A stretch of 25,974 bases of DNA from a virus. Made by a program: the position numbers and the translations under genes. Shown piece by piece: positions 1 to 7,099 of this stretch (position 1 is its first letter; the number at the start of each line of letters is the position of its first letter). Below the pieces are notes generated by a model. The model made no database searches. It was given only the letters and a program-made list of their open reading frames with translations, and was not told the DNA's origin. The stretch lies in the IMG/VR virus record IMGVR_UViG_3300007363_000089, positions 1-25,974 of that record; one strand, given 5' to 3'.

Positions 1-1002
1 GATACCCGTAAAGCCCATCATGGCTTTAGGGGGATTTACCTGCTTGTCCAGCAGCTCCAGAATTTGTCCGGTGCGCTTATTCCGCATGTCTTGCAGGAAC
101 ACCAGCCGCTGCACTTCAGACTGCCCCCAATAGTAATCGTATTGCGGTGATGGGCAAATTTGCACAAACGGCTGCTCACCCTTGAGGAAAAGACTTTCCG
201 CAGGACGGTCATAAATAAATACTTGCGGGTCAGCAATGGTGACGCAGATGTAATCATTGATCTCGTCATCAAAAACCCACAACTCATACATTTTTACGGT
301 GGGTTCACCAATGCGCGGCACATAAGTATTTGTGCCAGCAAGACTCATTTGTACGTTACCGTAAATGGTCGGGCTGATTGCAGAGGTTACAAGTCGCTCA
401 ACACCTTCTGGATATTCCTTGGTGTTTTGTTCTGCCAATGCAATGCGGCTGATAATGTCATCACGGTTCGGATGCGAGTAAAGGCGAGAATACAACTCGC
501 TCTTTGTCATAAAGTATTCCTGCACCATCGCCTCTTGGCGATCCGTGTACGGGGTATCTTCTCGCAGCACACCAAAGACACCAGGCTCAACCATGTAAGG
601 ATGGATGCCATTGCGCCAGATCAGCTTTACAAACGCACTGTTATAACAAAGCGCCCAATTTAGTGCCTGACCAAACACCTGATCTGCATTGCTATTAAGC
701 CAGTAGTCATGCAGCGCCCTGGTCAGGGCGGGAATCATCTTGTGGTAAGACTTTGGTTCAGAAGCGCCGATGTTGATTGAAAACCGCGTCGTATCTGCGG
801 AATACATAAACGCAGATAGCTGGTCAATATGCGGATAAATCTTATTGAAGTGCGCCGGAGATTCGCTTTGCCCTGCACCGTGCAAATAATAAGAGCGCAA
901 GGTTGAGTAATTCGCCATGCGCTCATTTTGTGATACCAAACATTTTTGCAGCAGGTCAGAATAAAAAGCCTGCCGATCAACAGGTTCTTTTGGGATTCTC
1001 AT
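1..1002 (-). CDS. Phage portal protein, 3' end cut by window edge
   Basis: An open frame of 334 codons starts at ATG 1002 and runs to position 1 without a stop, so the C-terminal part is missing. The N-terminus reads MRIPKEPVDRQAFYSDLL. The later part contains YDYYWGQSEVQRLVFLQDMR and then NPPKAMMGF. This run of a glycine/tyrosine-rich turn followed by a long helix and a PPK segment is typical of portal proteins in podovirus-like phages. The portal is the dodecameric ring at the capsid vertex that docks the terminase and lets DNA in and out. The start overlaps the stop of the gene upstream by ATGA. The function rests on sequence character and on the terminase two genes upstream. I see no frameshift. 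Confidence 0.75.
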   Translation of the reverse strand, partial: MRIPKEPVDRQAFYSDLLQKCLVSQNERMANYSTLRSYYLHGAGQSESPAHFNKIYPHIDQLSAFMYSADTTRFSINIGASEPKSYHKMIPALTRALHDYWLNSNADQVFGQALNWALCYNSAFVKLIWRNGIHPYMVEPGVFGVLREDTPYTDRQEAMVQEYFMTKSELYSRLYSHPNRDDIISRIALAEQNTKEYPEGVERLVTSAISPTIYGNVQMSLAGTNTYVPRIGEPTVKMYELWVFDDEINDYICVTIADPQVFIYDRPAESLFLKGEQPFVQICPSPQYDYYWGQSEVQRLVFLQDMRNKRTGQILELLDKQVNPPKAMMGFTGI

Positions 1003-1412
1003 TTAATCTTTAGTCCTTCATGGTCGGCCATGTAAGAGCCAACTTTGGGGCCGGTAAGTGATTGCCCACTTCCTTTTACAGCCTGCATACCGGAAACCGT
1101 TTCACCATTAACAGGTTTCAGATTGTAGTTTCCGACTTCAGCAGGTGAACCCCAACGCGGAGCAAAAGGATTATTCGGCGTTGCGTAGCGCGGCGGCTGC
1201 GCTTCACCTTCTCTGGTTGATTTAATATCACCCATCTTAAAATCCTTTGCCAAACTCTTCAGAGTGCTGTCATTATGCTTGGTTTTGTCGCTTTTTACAC
1301 CAATAGGCTTCAAAAATACAACAGAAACGTCAGAACAGCCAGCAGGACACACGGCCTGGGTTGATTCAAAAAAACCATGCACAGGGCATTTGTAATCCTT
1401 CAAAACAGCCAT
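999..1412 (-). CDS. Small phage protein with N-terminal Cys/His zinc-binding motif
   Basis: A 137-residue protein with the N-terminal motif CPVHG (residues 9-13) and CPAGC (residues 22-26), a likely zinc-binding knuckle. The middle holds DFKMGDIKSTREGE and the rest is low-complexity Gly/Pro/Asn-rich sequence. Proteins of this kind, starting MAVL.DYKCPVHG, are common next to portal and terminase genes in environmental podovirus-like phages, but I know of no assigned function. It lies between the HTH-like gene and the portal and its stop overlaps the portal start by ATGA, so the two are probably translationally coupled. A role in packaging or head assembly is only inferred from position. Confidence 0.7.
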   Translation of the reverse strand: MAVLKDYKCPVHGFFESTQAVCPAGCSDVSVVFLKPIGVKSDKTKHNDSTLKSLAKDFKMGDIKSTREGEAQPPRYATPNNPFAPRWGSPAEVGNYNLKPVNGETVSGMQAVKGSGQSLTGPKVGSYMADHEGLKIK

Positions 1413-1421
1413 CTTGCTCTC

Positions 1422-1802
1422 CTATTTAAGTATTTTCTTATGATTAAATGAGTATTTGTTTACAATTCCAATACGCATCTTTATCTCTCCACCTACACTT
1501 TGCAATCCCATGCTTCTAGCCATTGCTGGCCGCTGCTCTTCCCTGCGGTGATACCCAACACTTTTCCTTCCAGCAATATCTCTGCGGGGGCCAGCCTCTC
1601 CATTTTCCAGCGCAGTCAGTGCGCGTGACAGTTTCCGCTGCACCGATTCGGTCATTGGCAGCTCCTGCTTGTAAACGCGCCGAAAATGGGTGTAATCAAT
1701 CTCTGCAAAGTCCGTGAATTGATACATTGTAAATCCACGGTTCCTATTCAGATACATTGCGCTAATTCTGTCAATAATCTGCTGTTTTGTAAGGAATTTC
1801 AT
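1422..1802 (-). CDS. Small basic protein with HTH-like N-terminal half
   Basis: A 126-residue protein. I place the start at ATG 1802, which overlaps the terminase stop as TGATG; a TTG one codon earlier is less likely. Residues about 25-65 (FTDFAEIDYTHFRRVYKQ, then PMTESVQRKLSRAL) read like a helix-turn-helix of the kind seen in XRE-like or small-terminase-like phage proteins. The C-terminal half is basic and probably disordered. Because it is coupled to the large terminase it could be a DNA-recognition partner (small terminase) or a late regulator. The sequence alone does not decide between them, and small terminases usually precede the large subunit rather than follow it. Confidence 0.65.
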   Translation of the reverse strand: MKFLTKQQIIDRISAMYLNRNRGFTMYQFTDFAEIDYTHFRRVYKQELPMTESVQRKLSRALTALENGEAGPRRDIAGRKSVGYHRREEQRPAMARSMGLQSVGGEIKMRIGIVNKYSFNHKKILK

Positions 1803-3559
1803 CAAAAACCCAGTGCTTTTAGGTAACTTGACACCTGTTTCTGCACTTGTTGACCGCTTGCACTGTCATTTTCGTCAGGTTCAACCTGTTTTTTGTCTCT
1901 TGTAAGGCGCATTTGGATCAAACGGGGCTGAATTTGCTCTGCATAAGCAGCCGCAGCCAGTGCCGAAGCGATAACGCGATCATCTTTTGCCCTGCCAGCA
2001 GCGGCAATCGTGCCGTTATCCCTGACGATACCCTTCATTTCATCAATGCAATCAGTGGAATACACATTGAGCATCCCTCTCTCGAAGTAATCCTTGAGGT
2101 AATTTAGCATCCTCTCCTTGCTGGAGTGGGTTGTCACCCAACCAATGCTATTAGATATATTGTAGGTATCGTTTCTACGCCACAAATAGTGCTTCATGTG
2201 ACTCAAAACATCATGCAGGTGCTTCGCATCCCCGCCTGGCAGTGCTTCAGCCTGCCGTTTCAGGTTACGCATCTCGTTTAGCACGGCCTGACCTGGGCCA
2301 TTGACCTCAAGATTGAGGGTAGAGTTGACGTAGGCTCCAGCCATGTAACAGATTACCCATGCAAACTGGAAGGTATTGAGTTCGCTGGTGCAAAACTCAG
2401 CCACCTGATCCATGCCATCGGCATAGCAGCGATAGACCTGGATGCAGAATCGGTCAGCCCAATCGCTAGAACCGTAAGCAGGATCAGCGCCAATGACGTA
2501 GTAGCCCGTTGATACCGGCTCCTCCCATATCTTCAGGGTGGATAGGCGCTCATTGGACTGGATAAGGCTGGTGTCCTGAAAGTTTGCCCCCATCGAGAAG
2601 CGGTAGGGAACAAACGCCTCTCGCTTGGCAATCTTCATGGCATCAGTACAACGGGCGGTAGAGAAGAAGCTGGAGCCTGTCATTACGAAGGCATAGTCCT
2701 CTGTAGGCGGGAACTCTTGATACATCAGCCCTTCGTCCTTCAGCCCTTCATGGAGCTTCCAGCGCCACCATGCCATCTGCCTGCTATTGACCTCTACGCC
2801 ATAAATCTTGCGTATGTCTTTAGTCCATTCCTTCTCTTCGGCAGACAGCTTGCCATCCCAATACACCTTATAGATATCGGAATTCGGGTCAGCAGAATAA
2901 AACTGGTTACGCCACCATCCTACGAAGATTGCCTTCTGCGTCCTAGCCCGTTTTGCAGTGATCCACATATCATGGAACATATTGAACCCACGGGCAGTTG
3001 ACTCAAACATATAGTAGCGAAGCGGGTTTGTCTCAGCCAAGGAAGCCAGCAGTGAAGCCAATCCCTCCTCGTCACCCCATGAGCTAGTCTCTGTGCCGTG
3101 CAGGAAGGTAATGCCCTTTCCTCGCCCAAGGCCACCCTTGGCGCGAATACCGGCTACCTGATAGAACATACGGCTGCGGTTCTTCAGCACCATCTGATTA
3201 CGGTTATGGCTCATCAGAGGAATTTTGTATTCCTTCGGCAAGCCATCCATATACATCTGAAGAGTGCTTCTGAACTGTTCCCTGTTCTCTTCCGTATCTG
3301 TAGTCAGGGTGCCCTGCATACCAGGATGGATAAAGTGCCAGTAAAGGTCTAGGGCAAGGCTAATGGTCGTAATACCCAACTGCCTGCCCTTCAGCACTAC
3401 AAAGAAATGTTTATCCTCTGCCAGCCCCCGTGCCACCTCATCCATGACGTAGGTCTGTGTACCAAGCAATTCGTTGCCTAGCACAACCATCCCACGTTCC
3501 TTGGACTCAATCTTCAGGTTTTTGCAAAAGGTGTAAAACTTGTCACGATTGAAGTCCAT
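1802..3559 (-). CDS. terL: Terminase large subunit (DNA-packaging ATPase/nuclease)
   Basis: A 585-residue packaging motor protein. Residues 56-65 (LKGRQLGITT) are a Walker A motif of the RQxGxT type found in terminases. A hydrophobic strand ending in FLHGTE near residues 152-157 fits the Walker B region, and ESTARGF at 186-192 fits the coupling motif. The RNase H-like nuclease domain starts with VIGADPAYG (Asp359), has a conserved Glu in LNLEVNGPGQ (about residue 418) and ends with a third acidic site in KDDRVIASALAAA. The full domain order and length match TerL. It pumps DNA through the portal and cuts genome ends. The start overlaps the upstream stop as TGATG, and its own stop overlaps the next gene. 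Confidence 0.95.
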   Translation of the reverse strand: MDFNRDKFYTFCKNLKIESKERGMVVLGNELLGTQTYVMDEVARGLAEDKHFFVVLKGRQLGITTISLALDLYWHFIHPGMQGTLTTDTEENREQFRSTLQMYMDGLPKEYKIPLMSHNRNQMVLKNRSRMFYQVAGIRAKGGLGRGKGITFLHGTETSSWGDEEGLASLLASLAETNPLRYYMFESTARGFNMFHDMWITAKRARTQKAIFVGWWRNQFYSADPNSDIYKVYWDGKLSAEEKEWTKDIRKIYGVEVNSRQMAWWRWKLHEGLKDEGLMYQEFPPTEDYAFVMTGSSFFSTARCTDAMKIAKREAFVPYRFSMGANFQDTSLIQSNERLSTLKIWEEPVSTGYYVIGADPAYGSSDWADRFCIQVYRCYADGMDQVAEFCTSELNTFQFAWVICYMAGAYVNSTLNLEVNGPGQAVLNEMRNLKRQAEALPGGDAKHLHDVLSHMKHYLWRRNDTYNISNSIGWVTTHSSKERMLNYLKDYFERGMLNVYSTDCIDEMKGIVRDNGTIAAAGRAKDDRVIASALAAAAYAEQIQPRLIQMRLTRDKKQVEPDENDSASGQQVQKQVSSYLKALGF

Positions 3560-3714
3560 CAGCCCTCATCAGTGCCAGGCTCGTAGCGGAAGTCAATACA
3601 CCGCTTGAACGCCAGCCGATTGTGTTTGCGACACCAGAGCTTGCACCCCGCAGACTCAGGGTTCCTCAATACAGCTTCTGTGCCAATGCTCCAGTAACAG
3701 GAGGCGCAACTCAC
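3559..3714 (-). CDS. GTG-started 51-residue Cys-rich (zinc-ribbon-like) protein
   Basis: A short frame linking FkbM and terminase. It starts at GTG 3714, inside the FkbM stop (GTGA), and its TGA overlaps the terminase ATG (TGATG). The protein begins MSCASCYWSIG and later has CKLWCRKHN, so it has two CxxC-like pairs that could bind zinc. There is no ribosome binding site of its own; translation probably depends on the ribosome finishing FkbM. Without this frame there would be a 150-base hole in an otherwise tightly overlapped chain. Small CxxC proteins of this style occur beside terminases in many phages. Function unknown. Confidence 0.7.
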   Translation of the reverse strand: MSCASCYWSIGTEAVLRNPESAGCKLWCRKHNRLAFKRCIDFRYEPGTDEG

Positions 3715-4484
3715 TTGCGGACGATCTGTACCGTCTTGCCCTGCGGCCCATCCTGAGACACCAGCTTGAAACTGGCATCAGCATGGATAGCAACCACCGT
3801 ATTGCCAAAGACTTCCAGGTTATACCCAACCCCGGTCAGCAGGGACTTAATCTCTTCAGCAGTCTCCTGATACCACTCAAACTGTGTCCATGATTCATAC
3901 ACAATCGGCGGATACTTGCTCTTCTTCAGAAACTCCTCACCTCCCACCAGCACCGGCAACTCAGAACCCTCTACATCCATCTTAATCAACCGCACCGGCT
4001 TATCAAACGCCAAATCATCCAGCTTGATGCACTCCACCGCTTCCTTCACCCCACCAGCCTTGGCCTCCTGACTATTTTCCCGCACCTTCGGACTCATACT
4101 CCAAGCCCCAATATTCGTATTGGTGTTGTAGTCAGGCATATCAATATCCACACAACCCTTAACACTACTCACCGCCTCGTTGTAAGCATGGACATTATGG
4201 CAATGATTCAATGCCACGTTCCCGCACAACTGCTGATACACCACCCGCTGCGGCTCCCAAGCATGTATCTCATACTGCGGATTAGCCTTCGCCATCGGAA
4301 CCGTCACCGTTCCAATATTGGCACCAATATCCAACACCACCCCACTCTCATACCCACCAGCAATCATCGCGCACAGATTCACCACATCCCACTCATAATG
4401 CCCATACAACGCCAGATTCGCACTAATCAAATCCTGACCAGGCCGAACCATCATCCTACCGTGTCTTGTCTCTAAAACGTTCAT
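3711..4484 (-). CDS. FkbM-family SAM-dependent methyltransferase
   Basis: A 257-residue methyltransferase. I choose ATG 4484 (MNVLETRHGRMM) because GGGAGG lies 5 bases upstream; an earlier in-frame ATG at 4502 lacks this. VVLDIGANIGTVTVPMA is the glycine-rich SAM-binding motif I, followed by an acidic residue in HAWEPQ. IKMDVEGSELPVLVGGEEFL is the signature of the FkbM family, which methylates hydroxyls of sugars or polyketides. Such genes are frequent in aquatic podovirus-like phages near packaging genes. Targets in phages are unknown: surface glycans, virion glycans or host small molecules are possible. A glycosyltransferase gene at 14975-15727 could be a partner, but lies in another transcription unit. 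Confidence 0.88.
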   Translation of the reverse strand: MNVLETRHGRMMVRPGQDLISANLALYGHYEWDVVNLCAMIAGGYESGVVLDIGANIGTVTVPMAKANPQYEIHAWEPQRVVYQQLCGNVALNHCHNVHAYNEAVSSVKGCVDIDMPDYNTNTNIGAWSMSPKVRENSQEAKAGGVKEAVECIKLDDLAFDKPVRLIKMDVEGSELPVLVGGEEFLKKSKYPPIVYESWTQFEWYQETAEEIKSLLTGVGYNLEVFGNTVVAIHADASFKLVSQDGPQGKTVQIVRK

Positions 4485-4674
4485 ATTCCCTCCCGTCCTC
4501 ACTCATCAATAAATACTTCAACTGTTCACGATACATCCCATACCAAGGGTCAGCAGGATCAGCATCCTCCAACATCCTGATTGTTTCAAACACCACCCAT
4601 CTACCCCTGGCTATCGCAAACTCAGAATACCGCTTTCCCCACTTCTTCGGGTCAACCCAATCCAACTCACTCAA
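4456..4674 (-). CDS. Hypothetical small phage protein
   Basis: A 72-residue charged protein beginning MSELDWVDPKKWGKRYSEFA, rich in Trp, Arg and acidic residues, with no membrane segment or known motif. It overlaps the next gene (FkbM, start 4484) by 29 bases and the previous gene by 8 bases, so it belongs to the leftward operon. The overlap and the continuous codon pattern support coding. No function recognised. Confidence 0.65.
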   Translation of the reverse strand: MSELDWVDPKKWGKRYSEFAIARGRWVVFETIRMLEDADPADPWYGMYREQLKYLLMSEDGREYERFRDKTR

Positions 4675-4879
4675 CCCGCCATATCCTTACACCATACCCC
4701 TCCTTCTTCGCTACAAACTTCATACCGAGCTTTGCACCATTACGTTTATTGTAATTACACATGGCCCCGATCTTCATATCACTCACCATAAAACTATCAC
4801 CTACATTCATATCACCATACGGGAAGTTATGCTTCCTACGCGCCTTCGGAATCTCTACTCCACTCTCTACGTTATACAT
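4667..4879 (-). CDS. Hypothetical protein, first gene of leftward operon
   Basis: A 70-residue basic protein starting MYNVESGVEIPKARRKH. The pattern of a short PFG/PYGDMNVGDSF strand, then a basic helix, then GVRIWRVE at the end is seen in many small phage proteins whose first part reads like 'YPFxxMxVGDSFFV'. They may be small DNA-binding or regulatory proteins, but no role is established that I can cite. GGAG lies 8 bases upstream of the ATG (AGGAGACGCAGATG). As the first gene after the divergent intergenic region it heads the FkbM-terminase-portal chain. Confidence 0.72.
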   Translation of the reverse strand: MYNVESGVEIPKARRKHNFPYGDMNVGDSFMVSDMKIGAMCNYNKRNGAKLGMKFVAKKEGYGVRIWRVE

Positions 4880-4930
4880 CTGCGTCTCCTATTTAGTTAT
4901 CCAGCAGATTTAGTGTAACACAAAAAGGCA

Positions 4931-4961
4931 AATTCCTTTGGGGCGGGGAGGGGAGGGAATT
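4931..4961 (+). promoter_or_regulatory. G-quadruplex motif framed by an inverted repeat
   Basis: Four G runs are separated by single bases (GGGGCGGGGAGGGGAGGG, 4940-4957). They are framed by AATTCC (4931-4936) and GGAATT (4956-4961), which can pair and place most of the G runs in the loop. Single-base loops are known to give very stable parallel quadruplexes. A second G-rich block with runs GGGG, GGG and GGGG follows at about 4978-4995. The G-rich strand is the + strand, so in a leftward transcript the RNA would be C-rich. Whether it acts on transcription, replication or packaging is not shown. Confidence 0.6.
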
Positions 4962-5273
4962 CCAGATTTTTTATGTGGCGGGGAGCGGGATGGGGCACGC
5001 ACGCTCGAAGGCTCAAACCCATTCGCATCGCCACACTCTGCGCCGTCCAGTCCGGCCTTCCCGATGCAATCCATCTATCCGGTGCAAGCTCGCATCCTAG
5101 GGCATCCTAGCCAATCGTCGGGCCGGATAACAGATGGCATGGCCAATGCCCCATGCGATTGTAGGGACTATTTAACATAATATAACCCTACGGGCAGTGT
5201 GGCAGTATCCCTCAATCCGCGAGCGCTCCCTCATATAGATATAGTCCTACATACCTACAGGCATAAATATTAA

Positions 5274-5320
5274 GGGCCTTATATATTATATAGGGGCCTT
5301 ATATCATATATGGCGCTTAT
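5274..5320. repeat. AT-rich direct repeats with 20-bp spacing
   Basis: GGCCTTATAT occurs at 5275 and again at 5295, exactly 20 bp apart, each followed by a similar run of A/T. A degenerate third unit, GGCGCTTAT, ends at 5320 with its TTAT 18 bp further on. A spacing near two helical turns puts the units on one face of the DNA, as in operators or replication iterons. It lies upstream of the promoter at 5379-5407, which fits an operator or upstream element. No protein that binds it is identified. Confidence 0.5.
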
Positions 5321-5378
5321 CAATAAATTCTACTTATGCTTAGATTAAAACAATCAATGAAAATTGTGTGAACTATGC

Positions 5379-5407
5379 TTGCGTTCATACGTTCATATAT
5401 GTATATT
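5379..5407 (+). promoter_or_regulatory. Predicted sigma70-type promoter for the rightward early block
   Basis: TTGCGT (5379-5384) and TATATT (5402-5407) are separated by exactly 17 bp and lie 41 bp before the ATG of the ArdC-like gene. The match to the bacterial consensus (TTGACA, TATAAT) is good. CGTTCATA is repeated in tandem within the spacer (about 5382-5397), which could be an operator. It would drive the ArdC-like, clamp-like and ArdA-like genes. Confidence 0.55.
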
Positions 5408-5447
5408 GCAAGTGTAGTATCTTTCAATCCTAATGAAAGGGCATTAA

Positions 5448-6317
5448 ATGGACATTGCACAATTAATCACTGATCGCATCATTGGTGAGCTAGAAAAGGG
5501 CGCGACACCTTGGGTTAAGCCGTGGCGCACTCTTAAACAAGCGCCAGGTGCGGGGATGCCGTATAACCCTGCATCTAAGACTGTTTACAGGGGTATCAAT
5601 CATACTTGGTTGAGTATGCAGCCGTATGCAATGCCCTGGTACGTGACATTTAAACAAGCTCAACAGCTAGGCGGTACGGTAAAAGCAGGGGAAAAAGGCA
5701 CGCCCGTCGTATTCTGGAAAATAGGTAAACGGGAAACCGTTGACGCTACTGGTGACAAAACCACTAGCGCCTATGCCTTGGTAAAAAATTATTGGGTATT
5801 CAACGTAGAGCAGTGCGAAGGTATTGAGATACCGGCCTTGCCTGAATTGCCTAAGCCAGAATTCGATCAAAGCCCTGCAGTTATGGGTGTTGTCGATAAA
5901 TTGGCGTTATCCGGCGGATTAACACATGCCGGCGATTCAGCCTACTACCGTCCCTCGTCGGATGCTATCGTTATGCCACCAATGGCAGCATTCACCAGTG
6001 CAGCTAACTATCACGCCACACTTTTACATGAATCTGTACACGCTACAGGGCATAAATCCAGGCTTGATCGGCTAACTCCGGCACGGTTCGGGAGTGAGAA
6101 TTACGCTTACGAGGAATTAGTCGCTGAATTAGGCGCAGCAATGCTTTGTTGCAAGCTCGGTGTCGATGGCGATCTACGCCATGCCGACTATATCGGATCA
6201 TGGCTTAAAGCTCTCAAGAATGATAAAAAGTTTATCCTGAGCGCATCGGCAAAAGCTCAAGCGGCAATGGACTGGTTGACAGATACCGATGAACAAGTGG
6301 ATAGTATGGCAGCCTGA
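5448..6317 (+). CDS. ardC: ArdC-type antirestriction protein (ssDNA-binding domain plus zincin)
   Basis: A 289-residue two-domain protein. Residues 1-125 match the ArdC N-terminal domain: GATPWVKPW at 18-26, YRGIN at 47-51, GEKGTPVVFW at 81-90 and an NYWVFN strand near 114-119. Residues 145-280 are a zinc-metallopeptidase-like domain with HESVH (194-198) followed by GH, and the acidic third-ligand region YEELVAEL (221-228). ArdC from IncW plasmids binds single-stranded DNA and shields entering DNA from restriction; primases and conjugation proteins share the domain. Placing it first behind a strong promoter fits protection soon after entry. AAAGG lies 7 bases before the ATG. Both the HExxH and the extra Glu are intact, so peptidase activity is possible but not shown. 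Confidence 0.9.
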   Translation: MDIAQLITDRIIGELEKGATPWVKPWRTLKQAPGAGMPYNPASKTVYRGINHTWLSMQPYAMPWYVTFKQAQQLGGTVKAGEKGTPVVFWKIGKRETVDATGDKTTSAYALVKNYWVFNVEQCEGIEIPALPELPKPEFDQSPAVMGVVDKLALSGGLTHAGDSAYYRPSSDAIVMPPMAAFTSAANYHATLLHESVHATGHKSRLDRLTPARFGSENYAYEELVAELGAAMLCCKLGVDGDLRHADYIGSWLKALKNDKKFILSASAKAQAAMDWLTDTDEQVDSMAA

Positions 6318-6323
6318 TTGTAG

Positions 6324-6369
6324 CGTATAGGGTATCAATCGGTACCCTATGCGATACCATTCCGGTATC
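6324..6369 (+). promoter_or_regulatory. Tandem hairpins between ArdC-like and clamp-like genes
   Basis: The first hairpin pairs CGTATAGGGT (6324-6333) with ACCCTATGCG (6344-6353) over a 10-base loop. The second pairs GATACC (6353-6358) with GGTATC (6364-6369) over 5 bases. They sit between the ArdC-like stop and the ribosome binding site of the next gene. There is no T-run, so a simple intrinsic terminator is unlikely; attenuation, RNA processing or mRNA stabilisation is possible. Confidence 0.5.
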
Positions 6370-6391
6370 AATCCTAACAAAAGAGGCAATC

Positions 6392-7027
6392 ATGGAAATC
6401 AATCTTAAGACTGTAAACGCGCTGGCGAAATACATTGCACCAAAAAGTGATACCCGCTTTTATCTGAACGGCGTACTGATTGAGATCACGGAAAACGGCA
6501 GATTCTACGCTGCAACAGACGGGCATAAGCTCGTCGTAATCCGCGAGGCAAGACAGGAAACAGACACGAACGGCCAATGGATTCTGCCGCGTGACGTTAT
6601 CATGGGTATCAAGCTGCAAAAGTCAGGGCGTACTGTTCTGGAAACCGCAGATCTGGAAACCGATGGGGCAAAGGCTAAACTAGACTATTGCGGTACCGGT
6701 ACCGTATTTTCCTTTGTTGATGGAAAATTCCCCGATTGGCGTAGGGTTGTCCCGTCGAAAACGTCGGGTGAAGTAGCGCAATTTGACCCAGACCTGCTAG
6801 TAGCAGTCCGTGACTGTGCGGCCGCTACTGTTGGCGTAGGCAAATATACCGGCCTTTCTATCTTGCATAATGGCGGTAACGCTTCCCTGTATCAGTGCAA
6901 TGACCATAATTTCATTGCAGTCATCATGCCCATGCGGATAAACGCGGCCGACGTTTATAAGCCGGTACCGGACGATCTGCACCTATTCTGGGGGCTGTCT
7001 AAGCCCCTGCAATCTGTAGCGGCCTAG
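6392..7027 (+). CDS. Shortened DnaN (beta sliding clamp)-like protein, domains II-III
   Basis: A 211-residue protein that matches landmarks of the bacterial beta clamp from its second domain onward. LNGVLIE (25-31) corresponds to LNGMLFE at the start of domain II in E. coli DnaN. ATDGHKL (41-47) corresponds to ATDGHRL. DGKFPDWRRVVP (110-121) corresponds to DGRFPDYRRVLP. The C-terminal AVIMPMRI (176-183) corresponds to VVMPMRL at the end of the clamp. Domain I is absent and domain III is compressed to about 60 residues. DnaN has three domains in about 366 residues and forms a dimeric ring; a protein with two domains would need a trimer, as PCNA does. It could be a phage clamp, or a decoy or modifier of the host clamp. 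About 28 residues after MPMRI have no clamp counterpart. AAGAGG precedes the ATG. Confidence 0.82.
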   Translation: MEINLKTVNALAKYIAPKSDTRFYLNGVLIEITENGRFYAATDGHKLVVIREARQETDTNGQWILPRDVIMGIKLQKSGRTVLETADLETDGAKAKLDYCGTGTVFSFVDGKFPDWRRVVPSKTSGEVAQFDPDLLVAVRDCAAATVGVGKYTGLSILHNGGNASLYQCNDHNFIAVIMPMRINAADVYKPVPDDLHLFWGLSKPLQSVAA

Positions 7028-7038
7028 TGTCCGGCCTG

Positions 7039-7077
7039 GTGCGCCCTACGGGGTGCACTTGGACGCGCATTAGCGTC
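7039..7077 (+). promoter_or_regulatory. Tandem hairpins between clamp-like and ArdA-like genes
   Basis: GTGCGCCC (7039-7046) pairs with GGGGTGCAC (7050-7058) as an 8-bp stem with one G-T pair and a loop of about 4 bases. GACGC (7062-7066) pairs with GCGTC (7073-7077). The pair sits in the 72-base gap before the next gene, the same layout as the gap at 6324-6369. No T-run follows. The repeated layout suggests a shared RNA-level role. Confidence 0.5.
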
Positions 7078-7099
7078 ATAACCTAACTATGAGGCAATC

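Larger units (their letters stand above)
4880..5447. other. Divergent intergenic region (568 bp), likely control region
   Basis: No convincing gene lies here. From left to right it holds a leftward ribosome binding site, a very G-rich block (4940-4995), a mixed segment with a tandem repeat of GCATCCTAG (5092-5100 and 5102-5110), a short imperfect hairpin around 5134-5156, an AT-rich block with 20-bp spaced repeats (5274-5320), and a rightward promoter next to the ArdC-like gene. A frame at 4938-5180 starts with TTG and spans the G-rich block; I do not believe it is translated. The region separates leftward late genes from rightward early-looking genes, so it is the obvious place for early/late transcription control and possibly a replication origin. 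Confidence 0.7.

Noticed and set aside
160-663. 167-codon rightward frame
   Set aside because: It lies opposite the portal gene, whose minus-strand frame is open across the whole stretch and has clear family character.
4996-5040. tRNA-like segment with a T-loop-like CTCAAAC
   Set aside because: The presumed T stem has a mismatch, no matching acceptor stem or anticodon arm could be placed on either strand.
4938-5180. 80-codon rightward frame
   Set aside because: Starts with TTG inside the G-rich block, has low-complexity composition (Ser/Pro/Gly), no ribosome binding site and covers regulatory-looking sequence.
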